From: Pusillimonas sp. T7-7 | GTDB taxonomy: Bacteria > Pseudomonadota > Gammaproteobacteria > Burkholderiales > Burkholderiaceae_B | Direction: 5' to 3' | NCBI RefSeq assembly: GCF_000209655.1 | Contig: NC_015458.1 | Span: forward strand, 1,984,001-2,048,000 | DNA: 64,000 bases | Shown: positions 18,001 through 25,281 of the stretch, one piece after another | How positions within the stretch are numbered: position 1 is the stretch's first letter | Layout of the letters: each line of letters opens with the position of its first letter | Notes under the pieces: generated by a model | The model's input: only the letters and a program-made list of their open reading frames with translations | Database searches by the model: none | Told to the model about the DNA's origin: nothing | Made by a program: the position numbers and the translations under genes

Positions 18001-20185
18001 TCAGCGCGTCGCCCTCGTTGATCTCGGCCTGGTCGTAAGCCCCCTGGTAAGCCTGGTCAACCATCGCCAAATATTGAATCGTCGCGGTAGTGGCCGACTG
18101 AAGCGTGCTGTCGTTGGCAAGGTCGCCCACCAGCGCTCCCATATCCAAGCCGGCCTGCCTGATCGATTCCGCCAGATCAAAGATGACTTCTGTGCCGTCG
18201 GCTGTCTTGGCGCCCAATGTGTAAACCAGGGCAACAGAATATTGCTGCCCGTTCTGGGTGAAGGTCATCACCGGCGTACCGTCAAAAGTAAGGCCATCGC
18301 CCAACTTATCGGTGACGGTGAAGCTGCCCTGTTCCAGTATCGATTCGCCCATAGCGAAGTAATCGGAAAGCGCGATATCGTAGCGATACTGCAGGGTATC
18401 GCCGGGCGACAAACCAGCTACGCCGGTATCGGTGTCTACCGCAGCACTTTTGTGCAAGGTAACAGCCTTGGCTACAAAAAACACATCTTCGCCGCGATCA
18501 ATGACCGCCGGCAGAAGCTGCGCCTCGTCGCGTGGATCCAGCGGCACCCAAGCCCCTACCGCCAATGCGCGTGCAATCTCGATAGTGCGGGGCGCCCCTG
18601 ATTCCGGACTGAGGACATTTTCCCCTGTTGCGGTCTTATCGGCTACAAAGAAGCGCACTTGCGTATCGCTTGGCGCGCTCAAAGCATCATAGGTAACCTC
18701 ATAAGAGGCCACATAAGGCTTTTGTGCCAGGGCCGCGCTGATCGCGGTCGCGTTCGCCAGCACCCGTCCGTCAGCCAGTGTCAGCCGGGTGACCGTACCA
18801 CCATCGGCGGGTGTGATACTTAGCACGCGCACACTGTCGGGCAGCTGTTGTCTTACCACGACATCAGTCAATGTTTGCCCAGGCGCAGGCGTAGCCGTAA
18901 CAGTCAGCGTGTGCGGAAAATTTTCGCCGGTGACGGTCTCGCCTTCAAGCATGTCCAGCGACTGCGTGATTTCCAGCGGGGTGGAGCGCAGAGCATAAGC
19001 ATCCCAGCCCCCTTCGAACAGCGCCGGATCTTGCTGCGGGTTGTCCAGGGCATCGTTACCATACTGAAAACCAGCCCGCAGGCTGATATTGTGGTCTTTA
19101 TTGACGTCTGCCAACTCGCTCATGCGAACCACGATGTCTACCGCGATATCGGGCTGGTCTTGCCCAAAGCCCGCGTATGGCAGCTCCAACACCACGAGTT
19201 GGTCGCCGGGCTTATATCCGTAATCCGACGCCTGCAATATTACCGGATCGCCATTCTGATCGCGGGCGATAGGGTGTTGTGCCGTACCGTCCGCACCGAA
19301 GGTCACTACGTGACCGGTCAATGCAATGCCCATGGTGCTGGCCGAAACGAAACTAACCCCATCATCGCCGTCGTAGCCAGTGGCCGGCAGCAATATATCG
19401 ATGAAGGGAGCATAGCCTTCCTGGGTGGAAGGATTCGTGACTATGGCGCGTATCGTGGCATCGGCGCCCAGCAAAATATCGGCCGAGCTGCCATCCAGGG
19501 TCAAGGTGGGCGCCGCATCGGCCAACAGGCCATCGAACAGCGCCAATGCGCCGGCTTCAATCTGTAGCTCGCTTTCTATCGCGCCCGTGCGAACCTCTAG
19601 TGTCCAGTCGCCACCCGCCTGCGCACTGCCCGTATCATTGCTGGATGCCGCAATGTCGGCGCCCGTAGACTCGGCCAGGGCATTCAATAGTGCGTGACCG
19701 CTTTCCGTGCTTGCGGTAGCACAGCCATAGAGCAGGATGTCAGCGTCTGCACTAAGGTGCTCGCCCCAACTGGCCGCACGCAATGTGTCAGCCGATTGCG
19801 CGTTAAGCACGCTGCTGCCCAATGTAAGTTGGCCCGGCGTGCCATGACTGAGGATTTGCACAGAATCGACCTGTCCCAGCGCTTGCAAGGCCTGACGTAC
19901 AGCCGTGACGCCATCTTGCGAGGGATCAACCACCAACACTCTCGTGCCCGGCGTGGCGCTTTCCGCCACTGCCTGCGCGCCGGCCAATCGGCCATCGATA
20001 ACCAGCAAAGCCTTGCCGGCAGGCGGCTGCCCATCATACGAACCTTCAGCCCCACTACGGTCGGGCTGCGAATCTGATTGTTGATGGTCTGCAGCTACCG
20101 CAGCAGCAGCATCGTACAAAAGGCGAGGCTCCAGTGCCAGCGTACGGGCAACCGGCCGAAATCCGGGGCAAGTCTTCTGCTTCAC
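9089..20185 (-). CDS. Giant VCBS-repeat adhesin with DUF4347 and LEPR-type N-terminus
   Basis: The protein is about 3,698 residues. I chose GTG 20185 because AAGGAGG lies at 20197-20191 with five-base spacing; an upstream in-frame ATG at 20257 lacks a ribosome site. In order: a short leader with LEPRLLYDAAAA (about residues 18-29); a DUF4347 domain (about 60-215: LLVIDGRLAG, ILSHGTPGQL, LLYGCATA); a long series of DUF11/isopeptide-type beta-sandwich units; a SdrD-B-like domain (nt about 14,690-14,340); a cadherin-like unit with NLDEDTTL; eleven VCBS repeats (nt 13,915-9,620); and a unique tail of about 175 residues, charged and helical. There is no GGxGxD RTX array near the C-terminus, so it does not carry the usual type I signal. 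It heads the export operon. Biofilm or surface adhesion is inferred from the family. Confidence 0.9.
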   Translation of the reverse strand: MKQKTCPGFRPVARTLALEPRLLYDAAAAVAADHQQSDSQPDRSGAEGSYDGQPPAGKALLVIDGRLAGAQAVAESATPGTRVLVVDPSQDGVTAVRQALQALGQVDSVQILSHGTPGQLTLGSSVLNAQSADTLRAASWGEHLSADADILLYGCATASTESGHALLNALAESTGADIAASSNDTGSAQAGGDWTLEVRTGAIESELQIEAGALALFDGLLADAAPTLTLDGSSADILLGADATIRAIVTNPSTQEGYAPFIDILLPATGYDGDDGVSFVSASTMGIALTGHVVTFGADGTAQHPIARDQNGDPVILQASDYGYKPGDQLVVLELPYAGFGQDQPDIAVDIVVRMSELADVNKDHNISLRAGFQYGNDALDNPQQDPALFEGGWDAYALRSTPLEITQSLDMLEGETVTGENFPHTLTVTATPAPGQTLTDVVVRQQLPDSVRVLSITPADGGTVTRLTLADGRVLANATAISAALAQKPYVASYEVTYDALSAPSDTQVRFFVADKTATGENVLSPESGAPRTIEIARALAVGAWVPLDPRDEAQLLPAVIDRGEDVFFVAKAVTLHKSAAVDTDTGVAGLSPGDTLQYRYDIALSDYFAMGESILEQGSFTVTDKLGDGLTFDGTPVMTFTQNGQQYSVALVYTLGAKTADGTEVIFDLAESIRQAGLDMGALVGDLANDSTLQSATTATIQYLAMVDQAYQGAYDQAEINEGDALSNSAVLAGTIVQSRLNVGQEQSDNSELEITVPTGNVDIAIFQVNGQLVPANYELKPGDVVTFTLRYDLQTGDYENLKLTAYMPAPLFDPAGGWTQGVGDHQWSYSLGDTHPGELVGVTAQNGGALVFDFGSFATQSDPSGQNRVEILFTMRVSDLPFADQRSITVLGESSQQTTIDHTPIIDTDNVLIQSVAEPVLSIGHGVVSSSGGTISGATGDWTAAGSSGAGFNGTITELSALEGAVSGMDAGDIIRLVTGIENLGGGGAYDVVVDLQIPAGLAFLGGGLDTANLRVARGDGTLLVLGTDYSISGGAITFLDPGGQASLLAGRANTANDVSGANMVVITYDVVADSALAASSTLQTTAVLSNYASVNGGADFTPVDFFDTADAQAAAPVVIKAFADGSLDAGDSSASHTDGSNLVVGESMLYDLIVTLPEGTTQNLRLTDLIPEGFALDTSFGLGGYQLITQAAQSSALSADFAGTVSVQGLTGIGGAAGGNGADIQLAFSASSAAANNDQADNQFVVRLRLVATNVTNNQAGTVLTNDAVLAYSDPDGDTPNGSSAQDRTVDAIGGLPSVTIVEPTLSVSHVAENTGSSVGVDEGDTITYTITVGNGTAGSDVDAFDVRLQDVLPSELGQVEIIGVTLHGGVTLTGGDFIIENGVLQLDPAAKLDIPKGGSLVLQFRGVLNDSTGTTGKVDNQVTVEWSSLDGAAAGERTGADGALNSGALNDYRLVSVHTENVAASGTISHVGGLADTADGDPTTADPQDVAVGEIIHYRVALLVPEGTQPDAAIRVLLPDGLTFVNDGSATLGFIANEQSDGSAGLWTDLADLIASGNLNIDGGVNDKADTLLAPDLSGIRAEGILNTSAIDTSDPRAIYLQLGNLVNANQDSDFEGLYFEFNVRVDNAAGVVAGSQLQVRAEFLSGAEVRFGTDTAVERVVEPKIDNVDKHVSTFDPRPGEAYGEAGYIVAFSNTGTASAYNVVLTDTLADGGQGLTVTGLTINGVLYDPGSYPAGVSVTVSDGTITAMFDELKVGSSVSLAYTAELPNNQLLADTSATVSYSSLPENFQSYAGTQVGVDGTVGGERTGDGSGPNIYSDSDAAGVSLVSGTLWNDTDSADSSTSPDGPVLAGQEITLVWGGADNDLSTTGDNGSWTTTTDANGYYYFGVLGGGVFRIDAPATITLVDPTGVVNARIDSDSNTALGQIAVQFGDGGASAAGNVGYVERNDAPVNTVPGTQNLDEDTTLAISGLGIDDPDAAAGDMLVTLSVEHGSLTLALGSVEVVAGALGTSSVQLRGSQTALNAALASLTYSSDANFNGNDTLTIKTEDLGQRGDANGDGIPFESSDDNLTDTDAVAITIAPVNDAPMGVNDSAEAVEAGGVDNSVSGIDPAGNVLANDTDVDIETNDDVLTVIQVNGIDVASRDAEQAIAGSYGMLYINGAGGYRYVVDNANPVVQALLESSAPLQETFAYTLSDIEGVTSSAQLLITVKGANDAPAAQDDIGLATEKGGIDNASGGSDATGNVLSNDTDVDANDTRSVTLARSQGDSGPGPTQPVSGGSTSSNGTAIVGRYGTLTLGADGSYEYVVDDDNDEVQALNVGDILAETFDYVVTDAGGLNALASLVITINGNNDNPVAVDNLGVGYTAEVDTDTNTVIGTAYNPQGNVINDAYPDTDPTAVDSDVDNEMSQATVYSISPEGGAATEITSGGSVDIVGLYGTLTMRSDGTYVYTIDSLKAALIDLPPGESVQESFEYGLQDELGAQASALLTIQIFGVEDQPVAHNIIGVAREAGGVNNDASGQDATGDVTRNDIDPDGDALTVTGVRAGAEGDGTLPLLPLGGSIAGQYGTLTLNADGSYTYEVDNDNEQVQALRTAGNTLLDVFTYEISDGTLNDQAALRIRILGQNDTPVATDDTGSAVEAGGTNNASGGRTAVGDVLANDTDVDSSDYGETKTVTGARSGAESDGAVPDATGSPIVVTGAYGTLTLNANGSYVYRVDDSNPDVQALAAGAVLTDDFSYTVKDLAGLTDTAQLTVTINGSNDAPVAQAQDLAAQEEGGTDNDTGGLDPSGNLLPAAGTDPDTGDVLHIAGLRTGQPGDGMVMQPAGSVVQGLYGTLHIDSDGTYVYTVDNSLAAVQALRRSTDTLVEYFTFRLSDAAGLTSDGLVTVTIAGANDAPVAQNDTGAAVEAGGTNNATPGSPAEGNVLDNDHDVDSGDTRNVSAVQNQDSVAGAVGGASAGLYGTLYLQADGSYRYEVDDTLAAVQALRAGQSLQETFSYTVQDTDGLTDTATLTITIAGSYDAPVAQDDTDQATPATSISPAIDASGNVLDNDADVDAGDTKAVDGIRVGSGALGFTAVTGGSALRVNGLYGWLDIAADGSYTYHADETSAAVAALDAGEQLLEVFTYRVVDGGSLTDHAELQITINGVNDPPVATPVVSVAIEQGIGPGRNPSGDLTLRDVDVEGQPLTVVSIRTGAEGGSGTVGTIGGTLRGRYGDLIVNADGAYSYVLDNSLPEVDRLRLRSDTLTDVFTYTISDGGGLQDQATFVVLIVGRNDAPIANDDQADAVEAGGLNNAEPGVNPSGNVLDNDSDVDAGDTKTVIAVEGGNGAGAVDGNTTGRYGTLVLTAGGAYEYVVDNDNPQVQALRTAGQTLTEVFSYTMRDAAGVTAQARLVIIISGRDDTPIARDDSNTVNDVNGPPITEGNVLPNDSDVDGGDALNVTGVRAEQDSYQARAGERLAGRYGFIVMNADGSYRYEIDLTNDEVQAARGRGPILSDVFVYIVTDLAGRQSQARLTIVLDLDAQYVDRGDPHNLLGPQEELERFVYDLSVDPVTYVTQAVRESLAEQRWMQSSIRGQQPELDLPPEITIESLAAGLLNQDHSTPLRPTIEALQRLSRYEDALMQTRYSRVFLSADGLLRDNSVFSYHELQIKPVSGRDRAQEPEGREPSRHAGSFSEQIRASAGRPSLRDS
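9620..13915 (-). repeat. Eleven tandem VCBS-type repeats inside the adhesin gene
   Basis: The segment encodes eleven units of about 110-140 residues. Each begins with a variant of NDAPVAxDDxGxAVEAGGxNN, carries NVLxNDxDVDxGDT (Asp-rich, likely calcium-binding), GxYGTLxLxADGSYxYxVD, VQALxxGxxLxExFxY and ends with LTITIxGxND. Units differ enough at the amino-acid level that they are not a recent DNA amplification. Units 3, 8, 9 and 11 lack the EAGG box in its usual form. Known for large surface adhesins of proteobacteria. Confidence 0.88.
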
Positions 20186-20430
20186 GCCTCCCTCCTTGCT
20201 CATCTGCACACCACTGAACCTGTCCTTCTGGCACATGTCGGCCGCGAGGCACTGCAATTTCTATCGATAGTGCTGTTTCAATAGCTCAGTCCAGCCCATC
20301 TCTGTTCAAAAACATAGCGTCAAAGCCAAGGGAGCGCTATCCGAAAAACGAAGTTTTCAAAAGTTTGTTGCAGTAATCCAATGAAAGGAAGTGTCTATTT
20401 TGTAGTGGCCCTGCAGTATCAATATCTTCA

Positions 20431-20459
20431 TTGACAAATCATTTTTGGAAACCGATACT
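20431..20459 (+). promoter_or_regulatory. Candidate promoter for the DUF3300 gene
   Basis: TTGACA at 20431-20436 is followed after 17 bases by GATACT (20454-20459, 4 of 6 matches to TATAAT), leading into a leader of about 126 bases before ATG 20592. The remainder of the 20186-20591 gap must hold the adhesin operon promoter on the other strand. Beyond this I saw no clear operator or terminator in it. Confidence 0.45.
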
Positions 20460-20591
20460 GATTTCGATTCAAGCCGCCTGAGCTACCTGCACCTGTTCTC
20501 TTCGACGTAGTCCGGATGGGTTTTAATCAACCCGAAATGCATGATATTGGCCCGTTGTCAGTGATGTACAAGTCATACACAAGAGGTTGCT

Positions 20592-21836
20592 ATGCGAGCT
20601 CAACTATTAAGATCAATCATTGCTTTCTTGATTGGCATGCTGGCACTGCTTGGGCAGGTTACATATGCGCAAGACAAGCTCTCCAATGCGCAGTTGGACC
20701 AGCTATTGGCTCCCGTGGCGCTTTATCCAGACGCCCTACTTTCTCAAATACTGATGGCGTCTACCTACCCTGACGATGTCGCCGAAGCAGCAAAATGGTC
20801 GGCTGACCATGCCTCGCTCTCGGGCGACGCCGCTGCCAAGGCAACTGACGGCGAAACCTGGGACCCAAGCGTGAAGTCTCTGGCTGCGTTCCCATCAGTG
20901 CTTGACATGATGGGACGTCAACCACAATGGGTACAGTCCATGGGTGATGCGTTTCTTGCCCAGCCCGACGAGGTAATGGCCTCTGTGCAACGCTTGCGCC
21001 TGCAGGCAAAACAGGCAGGCTCGCTCGAAAGCAACGACAAGCAGAAGGTCACCACCGAAACCGCCAGTAACGGCACAACAGTCGTAAATATCGAACCTGC
21101 CAGCCCGCAAGTGGTGTATGTACCTTCTTATAACCCCACGGTCGTCTATGGAACCTGGGCTTATCCTTCGTACCCTCCTTACTACTACCCTCCGCCCCCG
21201 GGATCCGTTTTCGCCACTGCGCTGGTATCGGGAATTGGCTTTGGGCTTGGGGTGGCCGCCATCGATTCATTGTGGGGCGACTTCGACTGGGGGCATGGTG
21301 ATGTAGATATCGACATCAATCGCTACAACAATATCAATGTCAATAACCGCATCAACCACGACAACAATAAATGGCAGCACAATGCCGCCAACCGTGGCAG
21401 TACGCCTTACGGTAACGATGCTGTACGCAACCGATACGACAGTCAGCGGCAAGCGGGCGTACGCAGCAAAACCACCGCCCCGGCACGTGACTCGGCCCGT
21501 GATCGTGCCGCACAATCATTTCAGCGCAGTACCGGGCAACCCATTGCAGGGCACAACAAACCGGCGGCCGGACACAATAACCTGAACCAACGGCCTGCCG
21601 ATGGAGTACGCAGTACTAACCAACCTGCCGTATCAGAGCATCAACGCCTGGATCAAGACAAAGCCCGCGAGCGGGCTCGGGCAGCCAACAACAACTCGGC
21701 CCTGCATGGCGTCAGCAATAATCGACAGCTCCATCAGCAAGTACAACATCGAGGATCAACGGCTCAATCCCATGTCAGTCGCCCCAGCGGCGGGCGCATG
21801 GGTGGCGGGGCTCACCGCGGAATGGGAAGGAGATAA
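20592..21836 (+). CDS. DUF3300 secreted protein with Asn/His/Arg-rich tail
   Basis: The 414-residue protein has a signal peptide (IIAFLIGMLALLGQVTYAQ, cleavage near 27). The DUF3300 domain runs from about 30 to 200, with LDQLLAPVALYPDALLSQIL, MASTYPDDVAEAAKW, a central FPSVLDMM and the strand PQVVYVPSYNPTVVYG. A Tyr/Pro-rich linker (YPSYPPYYYPPPPG) and a hydrophobic Gly-rich segment follow. The last ~170 residues are low-complexity, rich in Asn, His, Arg and Gln, and end GGGAHRGMGRR. ATG 20592 is preceded by AAGAGG. The next gene, DUF2950, starts five bases after the stop. The two families are commonly adjacent; their role is unknown, and an envelope location is inferred. Confidence 0.88.
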   Translation: MRAQLLRSIIAFLIGMLALLGQVTYAQDKLSNAQLDQLLAPVALYPDALLSQILMASTYPDDVAEAAKWSADHASLSGDAAAKATDGETWDPSVKSLAAFPSVLDMMGRQPQWVQSMGDAFLAQPDEVMASVQRLRLQAKQAGSLESNDKQKVTTETASNGTTVVNIEPASPQVVYVPSYNPTVVYGTWAYPSYPPYYYPPPPGSVFATALVSGIGFGLGVAAIDSLWGDFDWGHGDVDIDINRYNNINVNNRINHDNNKWQHNAANRGSTPYGNDAVRNRYDSQRQAGVRSKTTAPARDSARDRAAQSFQRSTGQPIAGHNKPAAGHNNLNQRPADGVRSTNQPAVSEHQRLDQDKARERARAANNNSALHGVSNNRQLHQQVQHRGSTAQSHVSRPSGGRMGGGAHRGMGRR

Positions 21837-21841
21837 GGATC

Positions 21842-22666
21842 ATGACCAAACGTCAACAATCATCTTTAGCGCTTACCCTTGTACGCAACTTCTTGCTGGG
21901 ATCCATGGCGACGTTATCGCTCAGTCCAGCCGCTCATGCCCAGGAAGCTTTTCGGTACCCCGAGATGGCAATGAATGCCTTCGTACAGGCTGTAGATACC
22001 AACGATCAGGATGCGCTGACGCGTATTCTGGGATCCAACTACAGGCAGTTTATTCCCGAGAACCTCAACCAGGATGTAATCGATGCATTCATGGCGGCCT
22101 GGAAGGAGCGCCATAGTATCGCACTATCGAGCGCATCGGCCTGGCTCGAGGTAGGCGACTCGTACTGGCGCATGCCTGTTCCCGTCGTTCAAACCAATGG
22201 CATGTGGCAGTTTGATCTTGATGCGGGCGCTGCCGAAATGCAGCGCCGCAAGCTTGGCCGCAATGAACTGGGCGCTATTGCCGCCCTGCAGTTACTGCAA
22301 GGAGCCCAGAGAAGCTATCGGCAAACTCAAGGACACTATGCCTCCCGAGTAATCAGCGAGCCAGCTACCCATAACGGCCTGTACTGGCCCAACACAGAAA
22401 ACACAGCACCTAGTCCGCTGGATTTCAATGCCTTGGCAATGACTTCAGATACCCCTGCTGACGCGGCATATTCAGGCTATCACTTCAAAATCCTGCCCGG
22501 CGCCAGCTCAAGGGCTTATTCGATAGTGGCATGGCCGGCTGAATATGGTGTTTCCGGGGTGCATAGCTTCCTGGCCAAGCAGGACGGCACAATATCGGAA
22601 AGCCTGTCTGAACTGAACGCCGATACAGTATCGACCCGTAATATTCCATGGAAGCGTTTGCAATAG
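21842..22666 (+). CDS. DUF2950 secreted protein
   Basis: The 274-residue protein has a signal peptide ending in SPAAHAQ near residue 34. The mature part shows the DUF2950 pattern: an N-terminal helical region ([20 protein letters not shown]), a beta strand ending [16 protein letters not shown], then [20 protein letters not shown] and the C-terminal block [20 protein letters not shown] and [12 protein letters not shown]. It starts five bases after the DUF3300 stop, with AAGGA just upstream. Function is not known for the family. The constant pairing with DUF3300 suggests that the two secreted proteins act together. Confidence 0.88.
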   Translation: MTKRQQSSLALTLVRNFLLGSMATLSLSPAAHAQEAFRYPEMAMNAFVQAVDTNDQDALTRILGSNYRQFIPENLNQDVIDAFMAAWKERHSIALSSASAWLEVGDSYWRMPVPVVQTNGMWQFDLDAGAAEMQRRKLGRNELGAIAALQLLQGAQRSYRQTQGHYASRVISEPATHNGLYWPNTENTAPSPLDFNALAMTSDTPADAAYSGYHFKILPGASSRAYSIVAWPAEYGVSGVHSFLAKQDGTISESLSELNADTVSTRNIPWKRLQ

Positions 22667-22697
22667 GTTTGCATTGCCATTAATAGCGGAGGTAGTC

Positions 22698-23396
22698 ATG
22701 CCACTCACAAAGCGTTGTAGTGCTGAATTTTTTGGGACTTTTTGGCTGGTATTTGGCGGATGCGGCAGCGCCATATTCGCCGCCGCTTTTCCAGAACTGG
22801 GAATTGGCTTTGCAGGCGTAGCACTAGCGTTTGGTCTGACCTTGTTGACCATGTGCTATGCCATTGGCCATATCTCGGGTTGCCATATCAATCCGGCTGT
22901 CACATGCGGTCTTGTGGCTGGCGGCCGCTTCCCTGCTAAAGAGCTGGTGCCCTACATCGTTGCGCAGGTGCTGGGCGGCATTGCGGCTGGTGCTGTGCTG
23001 TACCTTATCGCCAGCGGCAAGGTCGGCTTTGATGCAAGCAGCGGCTTTGCCTCGAATGGCTTTGGCGAGCACTCGCCAGACAATTATTCGCTGATGGCCG
23101 CCTTGGTCGCTGAAGTGGTGCTGACCGCATTCTTTCTGATCATCATCATGGGCGCCACGCATAGACGGGGCCACGCCGGGCTGGCAGGGGTAGCCATAGG
23201 TCTGTCGCTCACCTTGATCCATCTGATCAGTATTCCTATTACCAACACTTCGGTGAATCCGGCGCGTTCCACCGGGGTTGCACTGTTTCAAGGCAGTTGG
23301 GCCATTGATCAGCTGTGGCTGTTCTGGCTGGCGCCTATTGTCGGCGGCATCATCGGTGCATTCATTTATCGTGCGCTGCTTGCCAATGATGATTAA
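22698..23396 (+). CDS. aqpZ: Aquaporin Z-type water channel
   Basis: The 232-residue MIP-family channel has six membrane segments and both Asn-Pro-Ala boxes, HINPAVT (first half) and VNPARST (second half). The pore Arg is kept in NPAR, and [10 protein letters not shown] matches the AqpZ signature. A hydrophilic loop lies between segments 3 and 4. The start is set at ATG 22698 because GGAGG lies at 22688-22692; a TTG 24 bases upstream is in frame but has no ribosome site. It facilitates passive water movement across the inner membrane. It lies 31 bases after the DUF2950 gene on the same strand and may be co-transcribed. Confidence 0.92.
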   Translation: MPLTKRCSAEFFGTFWLVFGGCGSAIFAAAFPELGIGFAGVALAFGLTLLTMCYAIGHISGCHINPAVTCGLVAGGRFPAKELVPYIVAQVLGGIAAGAVLYLIASGKVGFDASSGFASNGFGEHSPDNYSLMAALVAEVVLTAFFLIIIMGATHRRGHAGLAGVAIGLSLTLIHLISIPITNTSVNPARSTGVALFQGSWAIDQLWLFWLAPIVGGIIGAFIYRALLANDD

Positions 23397-23496
23397 CCGC
23401 CCTTGCGGATTTTCGCTTTTTGGATAGCCCTATTGTCAGACACGCACTATTTTTAACAATCCGAAGAAGTGCAGTCCATGTCGAGAGTGAGGCGTT

Positions 23497-25212
23497 ATGG
23501 GTATCGATCAATTGGCCGAATTTGTCCGCGCCCATCCGGAACTTGGACTCTTCGCTACCATCTTTGTTGGTCACTTCATCGGTCGCATACAGATTTGTAA
23601 AATCAGTTTGGGTACCGTAGTTGGCACGTTGATTTCCGGCATGATATTTGGCTTGCTGTTTGAGCCGCAAATTCCCGACCTGCTGAAGTGGGCCTTCTTC
23701 GACCTGTTCCTGTTCGCCGTAGGGTATTCCGCGGGCCCTCAGTTCTTTGCAAGCCTAAAGCGTGAGGCCTTACCCCAAATGGCGCTGGCTGTTGTGGTTT
23801 CATGTGCTGGCTTGGCGGCAGCGATCGCAATGGTGACGCTTTTCCGATTCGATCCAGGGTTGTCGGCTGGCCTGGTTTCGGGATCAATGAGTCAGTCGGC
23901 AGCATTGGGCAGTGCACTCAGCGCAATAGCGGCCCTGGACATTGATGAGGCAACCCGCGCACTCTTGGCCGCCCACGCGCCCCTGGCCGATGCCACGACA
24001 TACATCTTCGGCGAGGTAGGTCTGATTCTGTTCCTTACTGCCATCGCACCGCGTCTGCTGAATATTGATTTGAAACAAACAGCCCGCGAGGGCGAGGCTC
24101 AGTTACAGGCACAAGAGAGCGACATTCAGGAAATGCTTTGGGACCATGCACCGCTTGCCTTGCGCGCATATCGGCTGGAAAACACGCAAATGGACAAGAT
24201 TTCGGTTCAAGATTTCGAACGCCGATTCATGGCTGGTCGCTTGACCGTCACAGCCATTCGTCGTGGCAACCATGTACAGCGTGATGTACGCCCCGATCAA
24301 CGGCTGGCGCTCAATGACGTATTGCTGGTCGCCTCTCGGCGCGCCGGTGTGTTGGGCGTAGAAACCAAAGTCGGCGCTGAACTGGACGATCAGGAGCTGC
24401 TGAGCCAGCCCATAGTGCAGGCCTCTATTGTGTTGACACGCCCCGAACTGGCAGGCAAGACGCTGGCGGAACTGGCATCCGACGTGGGGCGAGGTGTGTT
24501 TCTTGAAACACTCAGTCGAGGCTCAAGTACGCTGCCGCGGGCTTGGGGTACACGCGTACAGCGTGGTGACGTATTCAAAGTGGTGGGCAGCCAAGAAACC
24601 ATTACCGCGTTAGCCAAGGCCTTGGGCTTTATGGAGCATGACTTGGGTCACACCGATTTGGCCTATCTGGCTGGTGGTGTGGTGATTGGTATTTTGTTGG
24701 GCTTGGTTCAGGTACACCTGACCGGCGTGCCTCTGGGTTTAAGCACCAGCGGTGGAGTTCTGGTGGCAGGGTTACTGGCCGGTTGGCTATACAGCCGCTA
24801 TCCAGTGAGGGGACATATCCCCGAGCCTGCCTTGCGCTTGCTGTCAGATGTCGGTCTCATCATGTTCATTGCGGCCATTGGCTTGGCCGCTGGACCACAT
24901 GTCATGCATGCCGTTGATGAAGGCGGGTTCGGATTATTTCTGAAATTACTTGGCGCAGGCGTGGTAGTAACGCTGGCCGGCCCAGTTATTGGTCTGCTGT
25001 TTGGCCGCTATGTATTGAAACTGCCACCTCTTGTCCTATTGCCTGGCATCGCGGGCGCGCAAACCACTGTGGCTACTCTCAATGCATTGAAAGAGCGCAG
25101 TGGCAGCGACATCTACGCACTTGGTTTTACGGTGCCTTTCGCTATCAGCAATGTATTGATCACCCTTTGGGGGCCTATTATCGTTGCCTACTCCTTGACC
25201 CTCGGAACGTAA
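23497..25212 (+). CDS. AspT/YidE-family putative aspartate:alanine exchanger
   Basis: The 571-residue membrane protein has two blocks of hydrophobic segments (about 10-190 and 385-570) flanking a cytosolic middle (about 195-375) with RCK_C/TrkA-C-like halves (VTAIRRGNHVQRDVRPDQRL and RPELAGKTLAELASDVGRG). This architecture and the repeats FAVGYSAGPQFF and LIMFIAAIGLAAGPHV are those of the AAE family (AspT, YidE, YbjL). AspT of lactic acid bacteria exchanges aspartate for alanine; other members have unknown substrates, so I leave the gene unnamed. The start ATG 23497 has only a weak purine-rich site upstream. It lies 100 bases after aqpZ. Confidence 0.82.
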   Translation: MGIDQLAEFVRAHPELGLFATIFVGHFIGRIQICKISLGTVVGTLISGMIFGLLFEPQIPDLLKWAFFDLFLFAVGYSAGPQFFASLKREALPQMALAVVVSCAGLAAAIAMVTLFRFDPGLSAGLVSGSMSQSAALGSALSAIAALDIDEATRALLAAHAPLADATTYIFGEVGLILFLTAIAPRLLNIDLKQTAREGEAQLQAQESDIQEMLWDHAPLALRAYRLENTQMDKISVQDFERRFMAGRLTVTAIRRGNHVQRDVRPDQRLALNDVLLVASRRAGVLGVETKVGAELDDQELLSQPIVQASIVLTRPELAGKTLAELASDVGRGVFLETLSRGSSTLPRAWGTRVQRGDVFKVVGSQETITALAKALGFMEHDLGHTDLAYLAGGVVIGILLGLVQVHLTGVPLGLSTSGGVLVAGLLAGWLYSRYPVRGHIPEPALRLLSDVGLIMFIAAIGLAAGPHVMHAVDEGGFGLFLKLLGAGVVVTLAGPVIGLLFGRYVLKLPPLVLLPGIAGAQTTVATLNALKERSGSDIYALGFTVPFAISNVLITLWGPIIVAYSLTLGT

Positions 25213-25281
25213 CAGGTGATCTCAATATGAGCTGAGCATTAACCTACACATTGACGCCAGCGTATTCTCCTGGAGGCAAGA

